From: Deltaproteobacteria bacterium RIFCSPLOWO2_02_FULL_50_16
GTDB taxonomy: Bacteria > UBA10199 > 2-02-FULL-50-16
Length of the DNA stretch: 37,118 bases
Assembly (NCBI GenBank): GCA_001798715.1
Contig: MGSF01000046.1
Location: 1,515-38,632, forward strand
Reading direction: 5' to 3'
This document shows positions 1 through 9,162 of this stretch, piece after piece (positions within the stretch are counted from its first letter, which is position 1; each line of letters begins with the position of its first letter). The position numbers were made by a program, and so were the translations under genes. The notes below the pieces were generated by a model. That model saw only the letters and a list, made by a program, of their open reading frames with translations, was not told the origin of the DNA and made no database searches.

Positions 1-1
1 A

Positions 2-1258
2 AATGCCACCCTTGTCGATCCCGCCGAAAAACGGGAAGGGCGGTTTGATGTAGCCATCAAGGATGGAAAGGTGGCCCAAGTGGCCTCCCACATCAAGGGA
101 AAGGCCGATAAAACTATTGAGGCCAAGGGGCGGCTCCTCTGTCCGGGCCTGATCGACATGCATACCCATCTGCGCGAACCAGGCTATGAGGGTAAGGAAA
201 CCATTGAAACTGGTTGCCGCGCGGCCGCCGCCGGCGGTTTTACGACGATTGCCTGCATGGCCAACACCCAACCCGTCAACGACAATGCCATGATTACGGA
301 ATACATCCTCAATCAGGCGCGACGACTCAATCATGTGACCGTCCTTCCCATTGGGGCCATCAGTCATGGTCTCAAAGGTGAGATCTTGGCAGATATTGGA
401 GACATGACCCATGAAGGGTGCGTGGCCATTTCTGATGATGGTTCTACTATCATGAATGCCGCATTGATGCGAAAGGCGCTTGAATACGCAAAATCATTCA
501 ATATCTTCGTCATCAGTCATGCCGAAGACGCATCCTTGGCGGGGGAGGGGGACATGAATGAGGGCCCCCTCTGTACCCTGATGGGTCTCAAGGGGATCCC
601 CAATGCCTCCGAGGAAATCATCATTGCCCGTGACATTTTTTTGTCCGAGCTCACGCGCTGTCCCCTTCATATCGCCCACGTGAGTACCCGTGAAGGGGTC
701 AACCTCATCCGCGAGGCCAAAAAAAGGGGGGTCAAGGTCACAGCAGAGGTCACCCCCCATCACCTCATCCTGACGGAAGAGGCCGTCAAGGGCTACAACA
801 CCAATGCCAAGATGCGCCCCCCCTTGCGTTCCGCGACCGATGTCAGGGCGGTACAACAAGGACTCAAAGAAGGGGTCATTGATGTCATTGCGACGGATCA
901 CGCCCCTCATAGCTCGGCGGACAAAGACGTCGAATTTTCAAAGGCCCTTAATGGGATCGTCGGCTTAGAGACCGCCGTTCCCTTGACTTATACCCTGGTA
1001 CTCAAAAAGGTGATCTCCTTGAGGCAATGGGTCGCCAGTCTTACACAAAAACCGGCCAAGATCTTGGGCCTGAAAAATAAGGGAACCCTGCGCGTGGGTG
1101 CGGATGCCGATTTTACGATAATCGATACAAAGGCCTCTTATACGATTGACAGCAAGAATTTTGTCTCCAAAAGTACCAATACCCCCTTTGATGGCTGGAA
1201 GGTCCATGGCAGGGTTTTGATAACGGCTGTGAAGGGGAGATTGATTCATGGGACTTAA
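2..1258 (+). CDS. pyrC: Dihydroorotase, 5' truncated by the window edge
   Basis: Class I dihydroorotase, the amidohydrolase that closes N-carbamoyl-aspartate to dihydroorotate in pyrimidine synthesis. The track starts at a GTG at 71, but the same frame is open to base 2 and reads like the normal N-terminus ([13 protein letters not shown]...DVAIKDGKV), so the true start lies outside the window. Visible motifs are the metal-binding [10 protein letters not shown] (track residues 29-38), TPHHL (about 228) and ATDHAPH (about 274). The 3' end overlaps carA by 11 bp, which implies translational coupling in a pyr operon; an aspartate carbamoyltransferase gene (pyrB) often precedes such a gene but cannot be seen here. 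Confidence 0.95.
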   Translation, partial: NATLVDPAEKREGRFDVAIKDGKVAQVASHIKGKADKTIEAKGRLLCPGLIDMHTHLREPGYEGKETIETGCRAAAAGGFTTIACMANTQPVNDNAMITEYILNQARRLNHVTVLPIGAISHGLKGEILADIGDMTHEGCVAISDDGSTIMNAALMRKALEYAKSFNIFVISHAEDASLAGEGDMNEGPLCTLMGLKGIPNASEEIIIARDIFLSELTRCPLHIAHVSTREGVNLIREAKKRGVKVTAEVTPHHLILTEEAVKGYNTNAKMRPPLRSATDVRAVQQGLKEGVIDVIATDHAPHSSADKDVEFSKALNGIVGLETAVPLTYTLVLKKVISLRQWVASLTQKPAKILGLKNKGTLRVGADADFTIIDTKASYTIDSKNFVSKSTNTPFDGWKVHGRVLITAVKGRLIHGT

Positions 1259-2372
1259 ATCCGCCACCCTTGTCCTCTCTGACGGTAAAATCTTTAAAGG
1301 TCATTCCTTCGGAGCCGAAGGAGAACACATTGGAGAAGTTGTTTTCAATACAAGCCTCTGTGGGTATCAAGAGATCCTCACAGATCCTTCTTATTGTGGA
1401 CAAATTGTCCTCATGACCTATCCTGAAATCGGAAATTATGGGATCAATCCCGAAGACATTGAGTCCAAAAGGCTCTGGCTCTCGGGTTTCGTCGTCAAAA
1501 ACTACAATCCCCGTTTTAGCAACTACCGGGCCCAAAAATCCCTTAAGGACTATTTGACCGAGGCGGGGGTCGGGGGGATTCAGGGGATCGACACGCGGGC
1601 CTTAACCCGTCACCTTCGGGATCAAGGGGCCAAGATGGGGATCATTGCCGTGGGGGATTGTAAGACCGATGATCTCTTGGAAAAGGTCCGGAGGGCCCCC
1701 TCGATGGTCGGTCAAAATCTCGTGAAAGATGTGACCTGTTCAAAACCCTATTCCTGGCAGGAGGGTGAGTGGATTTGGAATCGAGGATATCCCTCTGTGA
1801 AGGAAAAAAAGTGGAGGGTTTCAGTCTTAGATTTTGGCATAAAATACAATATATTACGATCATTAGTGAATGTAAATTGTGATGTGACTGTCCATCCGGC
1901 TTCGACGCCTGCCGCCCAAATTTTGAAGGACCGTCCTGATGGGGTTTTTCTCTCGAATGGTCCCGGGGATCCGGCCCCTGTCATAGAGGCCATTCAAACG
2001 GTCAAGGCGCTGATGGGCAAGATCCCTATCTTTGGAATATGCCTCGGTCATCAAATCCTGGGGTTGGCCTTGGGCGGCCAGACCTACAAGCTTAAATTTG
2101 GTCATCATGGGGCCAATCAGCCCGTCATGGATCTTCAAACCCGCAAGGTTGAAATTACTTCACAAAATCATGGCTTTGCCGTGGACATCGATTCCCTCAA
2201 GGGGAAGGCCGTCATCACCCATGTCAATTTAAACGATCAAACCGTCGAGGGACTGGCCCACAGGGATCTGCCGATTTTTTCGGTGCAATATCATCCCGAG
2301 GCCTCTCCCGGCCCCCATGATAGCCATTATTTGTTTAAACGGTTTACGGAGATGATGGAAAAACATTCCTGA
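1248..2372 (+). CDS. carA: Carbamoyl-phosphate synthase small (glutaminase) subunit
   Basis: Glutamine-hydrolysing subunit of carbamoyl-phosphate synthase; it delivers ammonia to CarB through a tunnel. At 374 aa it has the normal length. The N-terminal CarA domain is followed by a class I glutamine amidotransferase domain with the nucleophile in FGICLGHQ (about residue 262) and the His/Glu pair in QYHPEAS (about residue 346). The ATG lies inside the end of pyrC (11-bp overlap), and carB begins 1 bp after its stop, so the three genes form one tight operon. Confidence 0.97.
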   Translation: MGLKSATLVLSDGKIFKGHSFGAEGEHIGEVVFNTSLCGYQEILTDPSYCGQIVLMTYPEIGNYGINPEDIESKRLWLSGFVVKNYNPRFSNYRAQKSLKDYLTEAGVGGIQGIDTRALTRHLRDQGAKMGIIAVGDCKTDDLLEKVRRAPSMVGQNLVKDVTCSKPYSWQEGEWIWNRGYPSVKEKKWRVSVLDFGIKYNILRSLVNVNCDVTVHPASTPAAQILKDRPDGVFLSNGPGDPAPVIEAIQTVKALMGKIPIFGICLGHQILGLALGGQTYKLKFGHHGANQPVMDLQTRKVEITSQNHGFAVDIDSLKGKAVITHVNLNDQTVEGLAHRDLPIFSVQYHPEASPGPHDSHYLFKRFTEMMEKHS

Positions 2373-2373
2373 T

Positions 2374-5300
2374 ATGCCCAAACGAACAGACATTCAAAAG
2401 ATCATGATCATTGGTTCCGGTCCCATTGTCATCGGACAGGCCTGTGAATTTGATTATTCCGGGACACAGGCCTGCAAGGCCCTAAAAGAGGAGGGATATA
2501 AGGTTGTCTTGATCAATTCAAATCCCGCGACCATCATGACCGATCCCGATTTTGCGGACAGCACCTATATCGAACCCATCACACCGGAGATCGTTGCCAA
2601 GATCATCGAGAAAGAGCGGCCCCACGCCCTCTTGCCCACCCTGGGGGGACAGACCGCCCTCAATACGGCCGTTGCCGTCGCCGAGATGGGAATCTTGGAT
2701 AAATATAATGTCGAACTCATTGGCGCCAAGCTCCCCGCGATCAAAAAGGCCGAAGATCGGGACCTCTTTAAAACCGCCATACGAAAAATCGGTCTGGAGC
2801 TCCCCGAAAGCGGTGTTGTCACTTCACTCGAAGAGGCCCTAAAGGTCGTTCAGCGTACGGGATATCCTGCCATTATCCGTCCCTCCTTTACCCTCGGCGG
2901 TACCGGGGGGAGTGTGGCTGAGGATCATGATGAATTTATCGAAAAAGTGAATTGGGCCCTCGACATGAGCCCGGTTCATCAGGCCCTGATTGAGCAATCC
3001 GTTATGGGATGGAAGGAATTTGAGCTCGAGGTCATGCGGGATCACAAGGATAATGTCGTCATTATCTGTTCGATTGAAAATCTGGACCCTATGGGAATCC
3101 ATACCGGCGATAGCATCACGATTGCCCCCGCCCAGACCTTAACCGATAAAGAATATCAAATCATGCGGAATGCCTCGATCGCGATTATTCGTGAGATTGG
3201 TGTGGATACGGGAGGTTCCAATATCCAGTTTGCCGTCAATCCGGAGGATGGTCGTCTGGTGGTCATCGAGATGAACCCCAGGGTCTCCCGCTCATCGGCC
3301 CTAGCCTCCAAGGCCACCGGTTTTCCCATTGCCAAGATCGCGACAAAGCTTGCCGTCGGTTACACATTGGATGAGATCATGAACGACATCACGCGATACA
3401 CACCTGCCTCCTTCGAGCCCTCCATTGATTATGTGGTGACCAAGATCCCTCGTTTTACCTTTGAAAAATTTCCACAAACCGATTCCACCCTGACGACCCA
3501 GATGAAATCGGTGGGGGAGGCCATGGCCATTGGCCGAACTTTTAAGGAATCCCTGAACAAGGCCCTTAGGTCCCTTGAAATTGGTTTGAGTGGTTTGGAT
3601 CCGGTAGAATTGGATGATAAAAACACCCTCCTGGCCAATCTTAAACGACCCCATGACAATCGACTTCTCCTGATTGCGGAGGCCCTTCGACGCAAAATGC
3701 TGTCTCTGGAAGAAATTCACCAACTCACCCGCATTGATCCCTGGTTTTTATTTCATATAGAGGAGATTGTTCATTTTGAGGATGAACTGAAAAAAGCCGG
3801 TTCCTTGGACAAGATAGATCCCTTAATGCTCCGGGAGGCCAAGTCCATGGGATTTTCCGACAAGACCCTGGCGACCCTCTTTCATATGAAAGAGCAGGAT
3901 GTCTCGCAATATCGCCAAAATCATCACATCCATCCCGTCTATAAAATGGTCGATACCTGCGCCGCAGAATTCGAGGCCTTTACCCCTTATCTTTATTCCA
4001 CCTACGATGAGGAAGACGAATCCCATCCCACCCGCAAGAAAAAAATTATCATCCTCGGTGGAGGACCCAATCGGATAGGGCAGGGCATTGAGTTTGATTA
4101 TTGCTGTGTTCATGCCAGTTTTGCCCTCAAGGAAATCGGTTTTGAGACCATCATGGTCAATTGCAACCCTGAAACCGTCAGCACGGACTACGACACATCG
4201 GATCGGCTTTACTTTGAACCGCTCACCTTCGAAGACGTTCTTAATATTGTCAAAATCGAAAAGCCTGACGGCGTGATTGTCCAATTTGGGGGACAGACTC
4301 CCCTCAGATTGTCCACAAAACTGGAGGCGGCAGGGGTTCCCATTATAGGCACCAGTCCCCAGGATATTGATCGTGCCGAAGACAGAAAACTTTTTTCTCA
4401 AATGGTCCACAAGATGGGATTGCGACAGCCCAAAAATGGGACGGCCCTCTCCATCGAAGAGGCCATCAAGATTGCCGATGACATCGGTTATCCCGTTGTC
4501 GTCCGGCCATCCTATGTCCTGGGGGGAAGGGCCATGGAGATCGTCTATGATTCAAAACACTTGACAAAATATATGCAACGGGCTGTGAAGGCCTCTCCAG
4601 ATCACCCTGTACTGATCGATCAGTTTTTGGAGACCTCCATTGAGGTGGATGTCGATGCCATTTCTGACGGGGAGGAGACGATGATTGCAGGTATCCTGGA
4701 ACATGTCGAAGAGGCCGGAATTCACTCGGGAGACAGCGCCATGTGTCTTCCCCCGCATTCTCTCGCCCCCGGACTCGTCGAAGAAATTCGCCAGATCACC
4801 TATGCCCTGGCCAAGGAGCTCAACGTCAAGGGACTGATGAATATCCAATTTGCCATCAAGGAAGGGACTGTCTATATCCTTGAGGTCAATCCCAGGGCCT
4901 CCAGAACCATTCCCTTTATTTCCAAGGCCACGGGAATCCCGTTTGCCAAGCTCGCGGCCCAGACCATGACGGGTCGTTCCCTCAAGGCTCTGGGACTGAC
5001 TCATGAAGTGATTCCCCGATACTATTCAGTAAAAGAATCCGTCTTTCCTTTTACCAAGTTTCCTGGCGTCGATACCCTCTTAGGACCGGAGATGAAATCA
5101 ACGGGGGAGGTGATGGGGATCGACAAGACATTCGGGACCGCCTTTGCAAAATCTCAAATGGCCGCCATGAATACCATCCCGTTACAAGGAAAGATCTTTT
5201 TAAGTATTCGTGACAACGACAAGGCCTCCATTGTTGATGCGGCCAAAAAATTCAAACAATTGGGTTTCTCCCTCGTGGCGACGCATGGGACGCAGGACTA

Positions 5301-5589
5301 TCTCTCCAAAAAAGGGATCGAGGTGGAACCGATTAATAAAGTCGCGGAAGGGAGTCCCCACATTGTGGATGCCATCAAGGCTGGAAAAATAGCGATGGTC
5401 ATGAACACGCCGGAGGGTCGAAGCTCGGCGCTGGATTCCTTTTCGATCCGTCGCACGACGCTTATGTGCCAGGTGCCCTATTTTACGACGACGGCCGCTA
5501 TTCGGGCTGTTGCGGAGGGTCTCAGCTCCATTCAGCAGCAGGGGATGAGTGTTGCCTCACTTCAGGAATTTCACTCGCAAAAGATGTAG
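2374..5589 (+). CDS. carB: Carbamoyl-phosphate synthase large subunit
   Basis: Large subunit that makes carbamoyl phosphate from bicarbonate, ammonia and two ATP, for pyrimidine and arginine synthesis. The 1071-aa length is complete. Two homologous ATP-grasp halves are visible: the first begins with [18 protein letters not shown], the second at about residue 555 with [17 protein letters not shown]. The C-terminal MGS-like regulatory domain starts near residue 940 ([18 protein letters not shown]). Oddity: the last codons and the stop (…QKM-stop) are part of the left arm of the palindromic element at 5581-5740, so the element appears to have fixed the present C-terminus. Confidence 0.97.
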   Translation: MPKRTDIQKIMIIGSGPIVIGQACEFDYSGTQACKALKEEGYKVVLINSNPATIMTDPDFADSTYIEPITPEIVAKIIEKERPHALLPTLGGQTALNTAVAVAEMGILDKYNVELIGAKLPAIKKAEDRDLFKTAIRKIGLELPESGVVTSLEEALKVVQRTGYPAIIRPSFTLGGTGGSVAEDHDEFIEKVNWALDMSPVHQALIEQSVMGWKEFELEVMRDHKDNVVIICSIENLDPMGIHTGDSITIAPAQTLTDKEYQIMRNASIAIIREIGVDTGGSNIQFAVNPEDGRLVVIEMNPRVSRSSALASKATGFPIAKIATKLAVGYTLDEIMNDITRYTPASFEPSIDYVVTKIPRFTFEKFPQTDSTLTTQMKSVGEAMAIGRTFKESLNKALRSLEIGLSGLDPVELDDKNTLLANLKRPHDNRLLLIAEALRRKMLSLEEIHQLTRIDPWFLFHIEEIVHFEDELKKAGSLDKIDPLMLREAKSMGFSDKTLATLFHMKEQDVSQYRQNHHIHPVYKMVDTCAAEFEAFTPYLYSTYDEEDESHPTRKKKIIILGGGPNRIGQGIEFDYCCVHASFALKEIGFETIMVNCNPETVSTDYDTSDRLYFEPLTFEDVLNIVKIEKPDGVIVQFGGQTPLRLSTKLEAAGVPIIGTSPQDIDRAEDRKLFSQMVHKMGLRQPKNGTALSIEEAIKIADDIGYPVVVRPSYVLGGRAMEIVYDSKHLTKYMQRAVKASPDHPVLIDQFLETSIEVDVDAISDGEETMIAGILEHVEEAGIHSGDSAMCLPPHSLAPGLVEEIRQITYALAKELNVKGLMNIQFAIKEGTVYILEVNPRASRTIPFISKATGIPFAKLAAQTMTGRSLKALGLTHEVIPRYYSVKESVFPFTKFPGVDTLLGPEMKSTGEVMGIDKTFGTAFAKSQMAAMNTIPLQGKIFLSIRDNDKASIVDAAKKFKQLGFSLVATHGTQDYLSKKGIEVEPINKVAEGSPHIVDAIKAGKIAMVMNTPEGRSSALDSFSIRRTTLMCQVPYFTTTAAIRAVAEGLSSIQQQGMSVASLQEFHSQKM

Positions 5590-5740
5590 AGTAGAGGTCC
5601 CATAATTTTTCTTGAGCGGCTTTTGAAAAGTCAATCTCCTTGCGGCTTATAAGTCATTGACTTTTCAAGCTTGTCCTAATCCGCCGATAGCGGATTAGGG
5701 CATAAAGCGAAAGAAAACATTGTGGGACCTCTACATCTTT
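5581..5740. repeat. Composite palindromic element between convergent carB and DUF971 gene
   Basis: About 160 bp with long inverted arms: AAGATGTAGA…GGTCCCATAAT on the left and its complement ATTGTGGGACCTCTACATC on the right; the left arm has a 5-bp GTAGA duplication. Nested inside are two more perfect stems: TTGAAAAGTCAAT / ATTGACTTTTCAA (13 bp) and CCTAATCCGC / GCGGATTAGG (10 bp, CGATA loop, 5675-5699). The outer arms contain the carB stop and abut the stop of the opposing gene. It may serve as a bidirectional terminator, but the nested architecture suggests a MITE- or REP-like mobile palindrome. Confidence 0.75.
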
Positions 5741-6047
5741 ATCTGAAATCTCTCAAAAATCGAAAACTGTAAATGCCGCTTGTGTGGTTGTCGTTCCAGA
5801 GAAAATGGAGGGCATAGCGGCCGACGCGATTGATCTCGACGGGACGGACAGAATCCGGAATGGATTGAGGATCCACACGGCGCTGCCCCGTCCATTCGTC
5901 CCTACAGTGGGCACAGGGACATTCGCGCCGCAACGCCACCACCGGATAGAGAGATGTCTGGCCATCCGCCCATAAGATACACAATTCGGCATCGGACTTT
6001 TGCCAAATTTTGATAGGTTCATATTGTTGTCTTTGAGAACGGTCCAT
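5739..6047 (-). CDS. DUF971 family protein
   Basis: Small 102-aa protein of the DUF971 family (GBBH-like N-terminal domain), often next to or fused with Mrp/ApbC ATPases and thought to take part in Fe-S cluster handling. Visible features are the LxxxWADGxxSxYP-type opening (LCILWADGQTSLYP), the cysteine motif CPCAHCRDEWTG, and the closing RVGRYALHFLWNDNHTSGIYSF. The cysteines could bind a metal or cluster. It starts 3 bp after mrp, so it is the second gene of a two-gene operon. Its stop codon touches the palindrome at 5581-5740. The Fe-S role is inferred from context. Confidence 0.88.
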   Translation of the reverse strand: MDRSQRQQYEPIKIWQKSDAELCILWADGQTSLYPVVALRRECPCAHCRDEWTGQRRVDPQSIPDSVRPVEINRVGRYALHFLWNDNHTSGIYSFRFLRDFR

Positions 6048-6050
6048 ATT

Positions 6051-6899
6051 TTATCCCGTTTGTTTCCACACCAGTTTGAAATCAGAGGGGAGGGTATAGA
6101 GGGCCGCATTCAGCACGCTGAGCTCAGCGGCCATGTTTTCGGCAGCCCATCGAAAGGCATGAGCTGCCTGGGAATCCGGCTGGTGAATCAAGAGGGGAGA
6201 TCCACTATCTCCCCCCACGACAATACTGGGATCAATGGGGATCTGCCCTAAAAAAGGGACACCAAAAAAATCACTGATCCTTCGACCGCCTCCCTTGCCA
6301 AAGATGTCTGTCGGTTTTTGACAATGTTGGCAGATAAAGGTACTCATGTTTTCGATCACTCCAATCACGGGGACCTGAACCTGATCAAACATGAGGAGCC
6401 CCTTACGGGCATCCAGGAGACTAATATCCTGCGGTGTGGTGACGATAACGGCACCGGCTAAAGGGGCTTGTTGGGTCAGGGTGAGCTGGACGTCTCCCGT
6501 CCCGGGGGGCAGATCGATGATCATGTAATCCAATGCACCCCAGGCCACAACGGACAAGAATTGTTGGATCATATTGGAGACCATGGGACCTCGCCAAATC
6601 ACGGGCGTATCGGGTCCTGAAAGGACCCCCATGGAAATCACTTGAAGACCGTATTTTTCCAAGGGGACAAGTCTCTTATCCGGTGTGACTTCGGGAGTTT
6701 CATAAAGCCCCATCATCATCCCCATGGAGGGACCATAAATATCGGCATCCATCAGGCCCACCTTGGCCCCCGATTGTGCCAAGGCGAGGGCAAGGTTGAC
6801 AGAGACGGTCGATTTGCCCACTCCCCCCTTGCCGCTGGCGACGGCAATGACATTTTTGACCTGCCGAAGGGCCTCATAGTGTCCTTTTATTCCAGGCAT
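6051..6899 (-). CDS. mrp: Mrp/ApbC P-loop ATPase, Fe-S cluster carrier
   Basis: Mrp/NBP35-type ATPase that assembles or carries [4Fe-4S] clusters to apo-proteins. The deviant Walker A SGKGGVGKST (residues 22-31), the switch segment DLPPGTGDVQLTL and the cluster-binding CxxC in FICQHCQK (about residue 190) are all present. At 282 aa it lacks the N-terminal MIP18/DUF59 domain found in many Mrp proteins and starts almost directly at the P-loop. A GGTGAAGAT-type ribosome binding site precedes the ATG. DUF971 follows 3 bp downstream. It is divergent from feoAB, which places cluster biogenesis beside iron uptake. Confidence 0.95.
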   Translation of the reverse strand: MPGIKGHYEALRQVKNVIAVASGKGGVGKSTVSVNLALALAQSGAKVGLMDADIYGPSMGMMMGLYETPEVTPDKRLVPLEKYGLQVISMGVLSGPDTPVIWRGPMVSNMIQQFLSVVAWGALDYMIIDLPPGTGDVQLTLTQQAPLAGAVIVTTPQDISLLDARKGLLMFDQVQVPVIGVIENMSTFICQHCQKPTDIFGKGGGRRISDFFGVPFLGQIPIDPSIVVGGDSGSPLLIHQPDSQAAHAFRWAAENMAAELSVLNAALYTLPSDFKLVWKQTG

Positions 6900-6976
6900 A
6901 TCTTCACCCTTATCCCATTCCCCAGAAATTTCAATGACTTTCTATATGTCATGATATACATCATCGATGTTTATTC

Positions 6977-7005
6977 TTGACTTTGATTTCCAAATTGAGA
7001 ATTAT
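6977..7005 (+). promoter_or_regulatory. Candidate sigma-70 promoter of feoAB
   Basis: TTGACT at 6977-6982 followed after 17 bp by AATTAT at 7000-7005. The -10 match is moderate. It is placed so that the Fur-like palindrome covers the -10 box, the usual layout for repression by bound metal. No mapped start site exists. Confidence 0.45.
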
Positions 7006-7011
7006 TCTCAA
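6995..7011. promoter_or_regulatory. Fur-like operator upstream of feoAB
   Basis: TTGAGAATTATTCTCAA is a perfect 8+1+8 palindrome, similar to Fur-family boxes, 27 bp upstream of the feoA start. The inferred role is iron-dependent repression of ferrous iron uptake. A different Fur-family or DtxR-type regulator cannot be excluded. Confidence 0.7.
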
Positions 7012-7037
7012 TATTAACCGAGGAGTTTGCTATCATC

Positions 7038-7277
7038 ATGAGTCTTTCCAATCTACCCATTAACACCGAAGGCCATATTGTCGGTTACTCCAAAACCCTC
7101 TCTCCTAAGGTTAAATGGCGCCTTCAAGAATTGGGTTTTCAAGAGGGGCAAAAGGTCAAGTGCCTTAGAAAGGTCCCCTTTGGAGGTCCAAGGGTCTTCC
7201 TGATAGGGGACTCTGTTTATTCCCTGGCCTCCGATGTGGCCCATCACATACTGATCGAGAGAGTTGTGACTCAATGA
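7038..7277 (+). CDS. feoA: Ferrous iron transport protein A
   Basis: A 79-aa SH3-like cytosolic protein that supports FeoB. Family features are visible: the glycine-rich core SPKVKWRLQELGFQEGQKVKCL and the closing GDSVYSLASDVAHHILIE. An AGGAG ribosome binding site lies about 12 bp upstream of the ATG. The stop overlaps the feoB start by ATGA, so the two are translationally coupled. Control is probably through the Fur-like box just upstream. Confidence 0.93.
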   Translation: MSLSNLPINTEGHIVGYSKTLSPKVKWRLQELGFQEGQKVKCLRKVPFGGPRVFLIGDSVYSLASDVAHHILIERVVTQ

Positions 7278-9097
7278 AATCCATATTACTTATTGGAAAC
7301 CCCAACTCCGGGAAAACCCTTTTATTCAATCAACTCACAGGATTAACCCAAAAAGTGGCCAATTATCCTGGAATTACAGTGGAGATCCGCACAGGGCACT
7401 TTCATGATCTCACCTTTCATGATTTTCCAGGGGCCTATTCACTGAAACCTCTCACCAAGGACGAAAAGGTGGCCGTTCAGGCCTTTGAAGAGGCCCTTCA
7501 CAAACCTGAGACAAAGGTGATTCTCTATGTGGTGGATTCTACACGCCTTGAAAGAAGCCTCTACCTTCTCCTTCAGGTCATAGAAGAGGCTCGTGCGATG
7601 AAGTGCCCCGTCGTCGTGGCCGCCAATATTATGGATGAAGTCCTCTCCAAGGGGGCCTCTGTCGACCTCAAAGGGCTAGAAGAGGCGCTTCAATGTCCTG
7701 TCGTTGGCATCTCCGCCAAAAAAGGAACGGGGATACAAGAGCTTAAAAAAATTCTATCAACTATTGCTTCAAAGGATAGGGAAGGGCTCCCCCAAAAGAA
7801 AGATTCTGAAAAAAGCTCTTTGGAGACCATCAAAGATCGATCGAGGTTTTTGGCCAAAAAATATGGCCCCTTAACCGATATCCTCATCAAGAGTCAATAC
7901 CGCCTCGATCGCTTTTTCCTCTCCAGTGGGTGGGGTCCTTTTGTTTTTATGGCGATCATGATTTTTCTCTTTCAGGCCATTTTTACCTGGGCGGCCCCTT
8001 TGATGGACTTTTTCTCCTCTAGTATTGAGTGGCTGGGAGGTTGGGTGAGTTCCCAGGCCCCCCCGGGTTTCATGGCCGATTTTATCAGCGATGCCATTTT
8101 TGGAGGGGTGGGTTCATTTATTGTCTTTGTCCCTCAGATCTTCATTTTATTCTTGGTTATCGGTTTCTTGGAAGACTCCGGTTATTTGGCTCGGGCAGCC
8201 GTCATTTGTCATCGCCCCTTGAGCTGGTTTGGTTTATCAGGACGCAGTTTTGTCCCCCTTCTTTCAGGATTTGCCTGTGCCATCCCCGCCATCCTTTCGA
8301 CCCGTAGCATCGAATCTCCTCGAAAGAGGTTACTCACCATGGTGGCCATTCCCTTTATGGCCTGTTCCGCCCGACTGCCGGTTTATGCCTTACTCATCGG
8401 GGCCTTTATCCCTGTAAAGAACGTCTTAGGCGGCCTGATAGGTCTGCAGGGCCTCACTTTTTTCCTACTTTATGCCTTCGGTATCCTATCAGGATTGGTG
8501 ATTTCCGGACTTTTGAATCGTGCCCTGAAGACCGATCAAGATGACACCCCCTTTATTGTCGAAATGCCCCCCTATCGCTTTCCCAGTTTTAAGACGGTGT
8601 TTCGGCATGCCCTCCAGCGCACCACCGATTTCGTCAAGACGGCCGCCCTCATCATTTTTATCGTGACGGCTATCATATGGATTCTGGGTTATTTTCCCTA
8701 TGGAACGGGTCATTTGGATCAGTCCATTTTGGGATTTCTTGGGAAATTGATCGAACCTGCCTTTGCCCCCATGGGGATGGATTGGAAGATTGGGGTGGCC
8801 ATACTGACCTCCTTTGCCGCCCGCGAGGTCTTTGTCGCCACATTAGGAACGCTCTATGGACTGGGTACCGCAGCCGACCAAATGGAAACCCTTACCCATA
8901 CACTGCAACACACCGGTTTTAGCCTGGCTACCGCCATCTCACTCCTTGTTTTTTATGCCTTAGCAATGCAATGTGCCTCCACACTGGCCGTCATGCGAAA
9001 AGAGGCGGGAAGTAACAAGGTCCCGATCCTGGTTTTCGTGGGGCTGAGCCTTCTGGCCTACTCAGGGGCCTGGTTGGCCTACCACATCGTGAGTTAG
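7274..9097 (+). CDS. feoB: Ferrous iron transporter FeoB
   Basis: Inner-membrane Fe(II) transporter with an N-terminal G domain. Motifs seen are G1 GNPNSGKT (residues 8-15), G2 region NYPGITVE, G3 DFPG (about 50), G4 NIMDE (about 117) and G5 SAKKGTG (about 147). The membrane part begins near residue 215 and contains the conserved gate segments LLSGFACAIPAI and MACSARLPVYALLI, each with a cysteine, then AREVFVATLGTLYG. At 607 aa it is shorter than the typical 700-780 aa, but both conserved halves of the channel are present, so it is a compact version rather than a fragment. No feoC is seen. Confidence 0.96.
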   Translation: MKSILLIGNPNSGKTLLFNQLTGLTQKVANYPGITVEIRTGHFHDLTFHDFPGAYSLKPLTKDEKVAVQAFEEALHKPETKVILYVVDSTRLERSLYLLLQVIEEARAMKCPVVVAANIMDEVLSKGASVDLKGLEEALQCPVVGISAKKGTGIQELKKILSTIASKDREGLPQKKDSEKSSLETIKDRSRFLAKKYGPLTDILIKSQYRLDRFFLSSGWGPFVFMAIMIFLFQAIFTWAAPLMDFFSSSIEWLGGWVSSQAPPGFMADFISDAIFGGVGSFIVFVPQIFILFLVIGFLEDSGYLARAAVICHRPLSWFGLSGRSFVPLLSGFACAIPAILSTRSIESPRKRLLTMVAIPFMACSARLPVYALLIGAFIPVKNVLGGLIGLQGLTFFLLYAFGILSGLVISGLLNRALKTDQDDTPFIVEMPPYRFPSFKTVFRHALQRTTDFVKTAALIIFIVTAIIWILGYFPYGTGHLDQSILGFLGKLIEPAFAPMGMDWKIGVAILTSFAAREVFVATLGTLYGLGTAADQMETLTHTLQHTGFSLATAISLLVFYALAMQCASTLAVMRKEAGSNKVPILVFVGLSLLAYSGAWLAYHIVS

Positions 9098-9120
9098 CCA
9101 CAGAACATTCAACTATCCTA

Positions 9121-9150
9121 TTGACCCCCCACAATAAAAAAATGTAAATT
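9121..9150 (+). promoter_or_regulatory. Weak candidate promoter of speA
   Basis: TTGACC (9121-9126), an 18-bp spacer and TAAATT (9145-9150). Transcription would begin only about 6 bp before the speA ATG, giving a near-leaderless mRNA; the AAGG just before the start is too close for a good Shine-Dalgarno. Speculative. Confidence 0.3.
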
Positions 9151-9162
9151 AGCCCCAAGGCT

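Noticed and set aside
494-910. 138-aa minus-strand ORF inside pyrC
   Set aside because: Antisense shadow of a clearly conserved gene, no ribosome binding site, no recognisable protein features.
3823-4410. 195-aa minus-strand ORF inside carB
   Set aside because: Shadow of carB; its length is explained by the codon bias of the real gene.
7274-9097. FeoB as truncated because it is only 607 aa
   Set aside because: All G-domain motifs and both conserved membrane halves are present, so it is a compact but complete protein.
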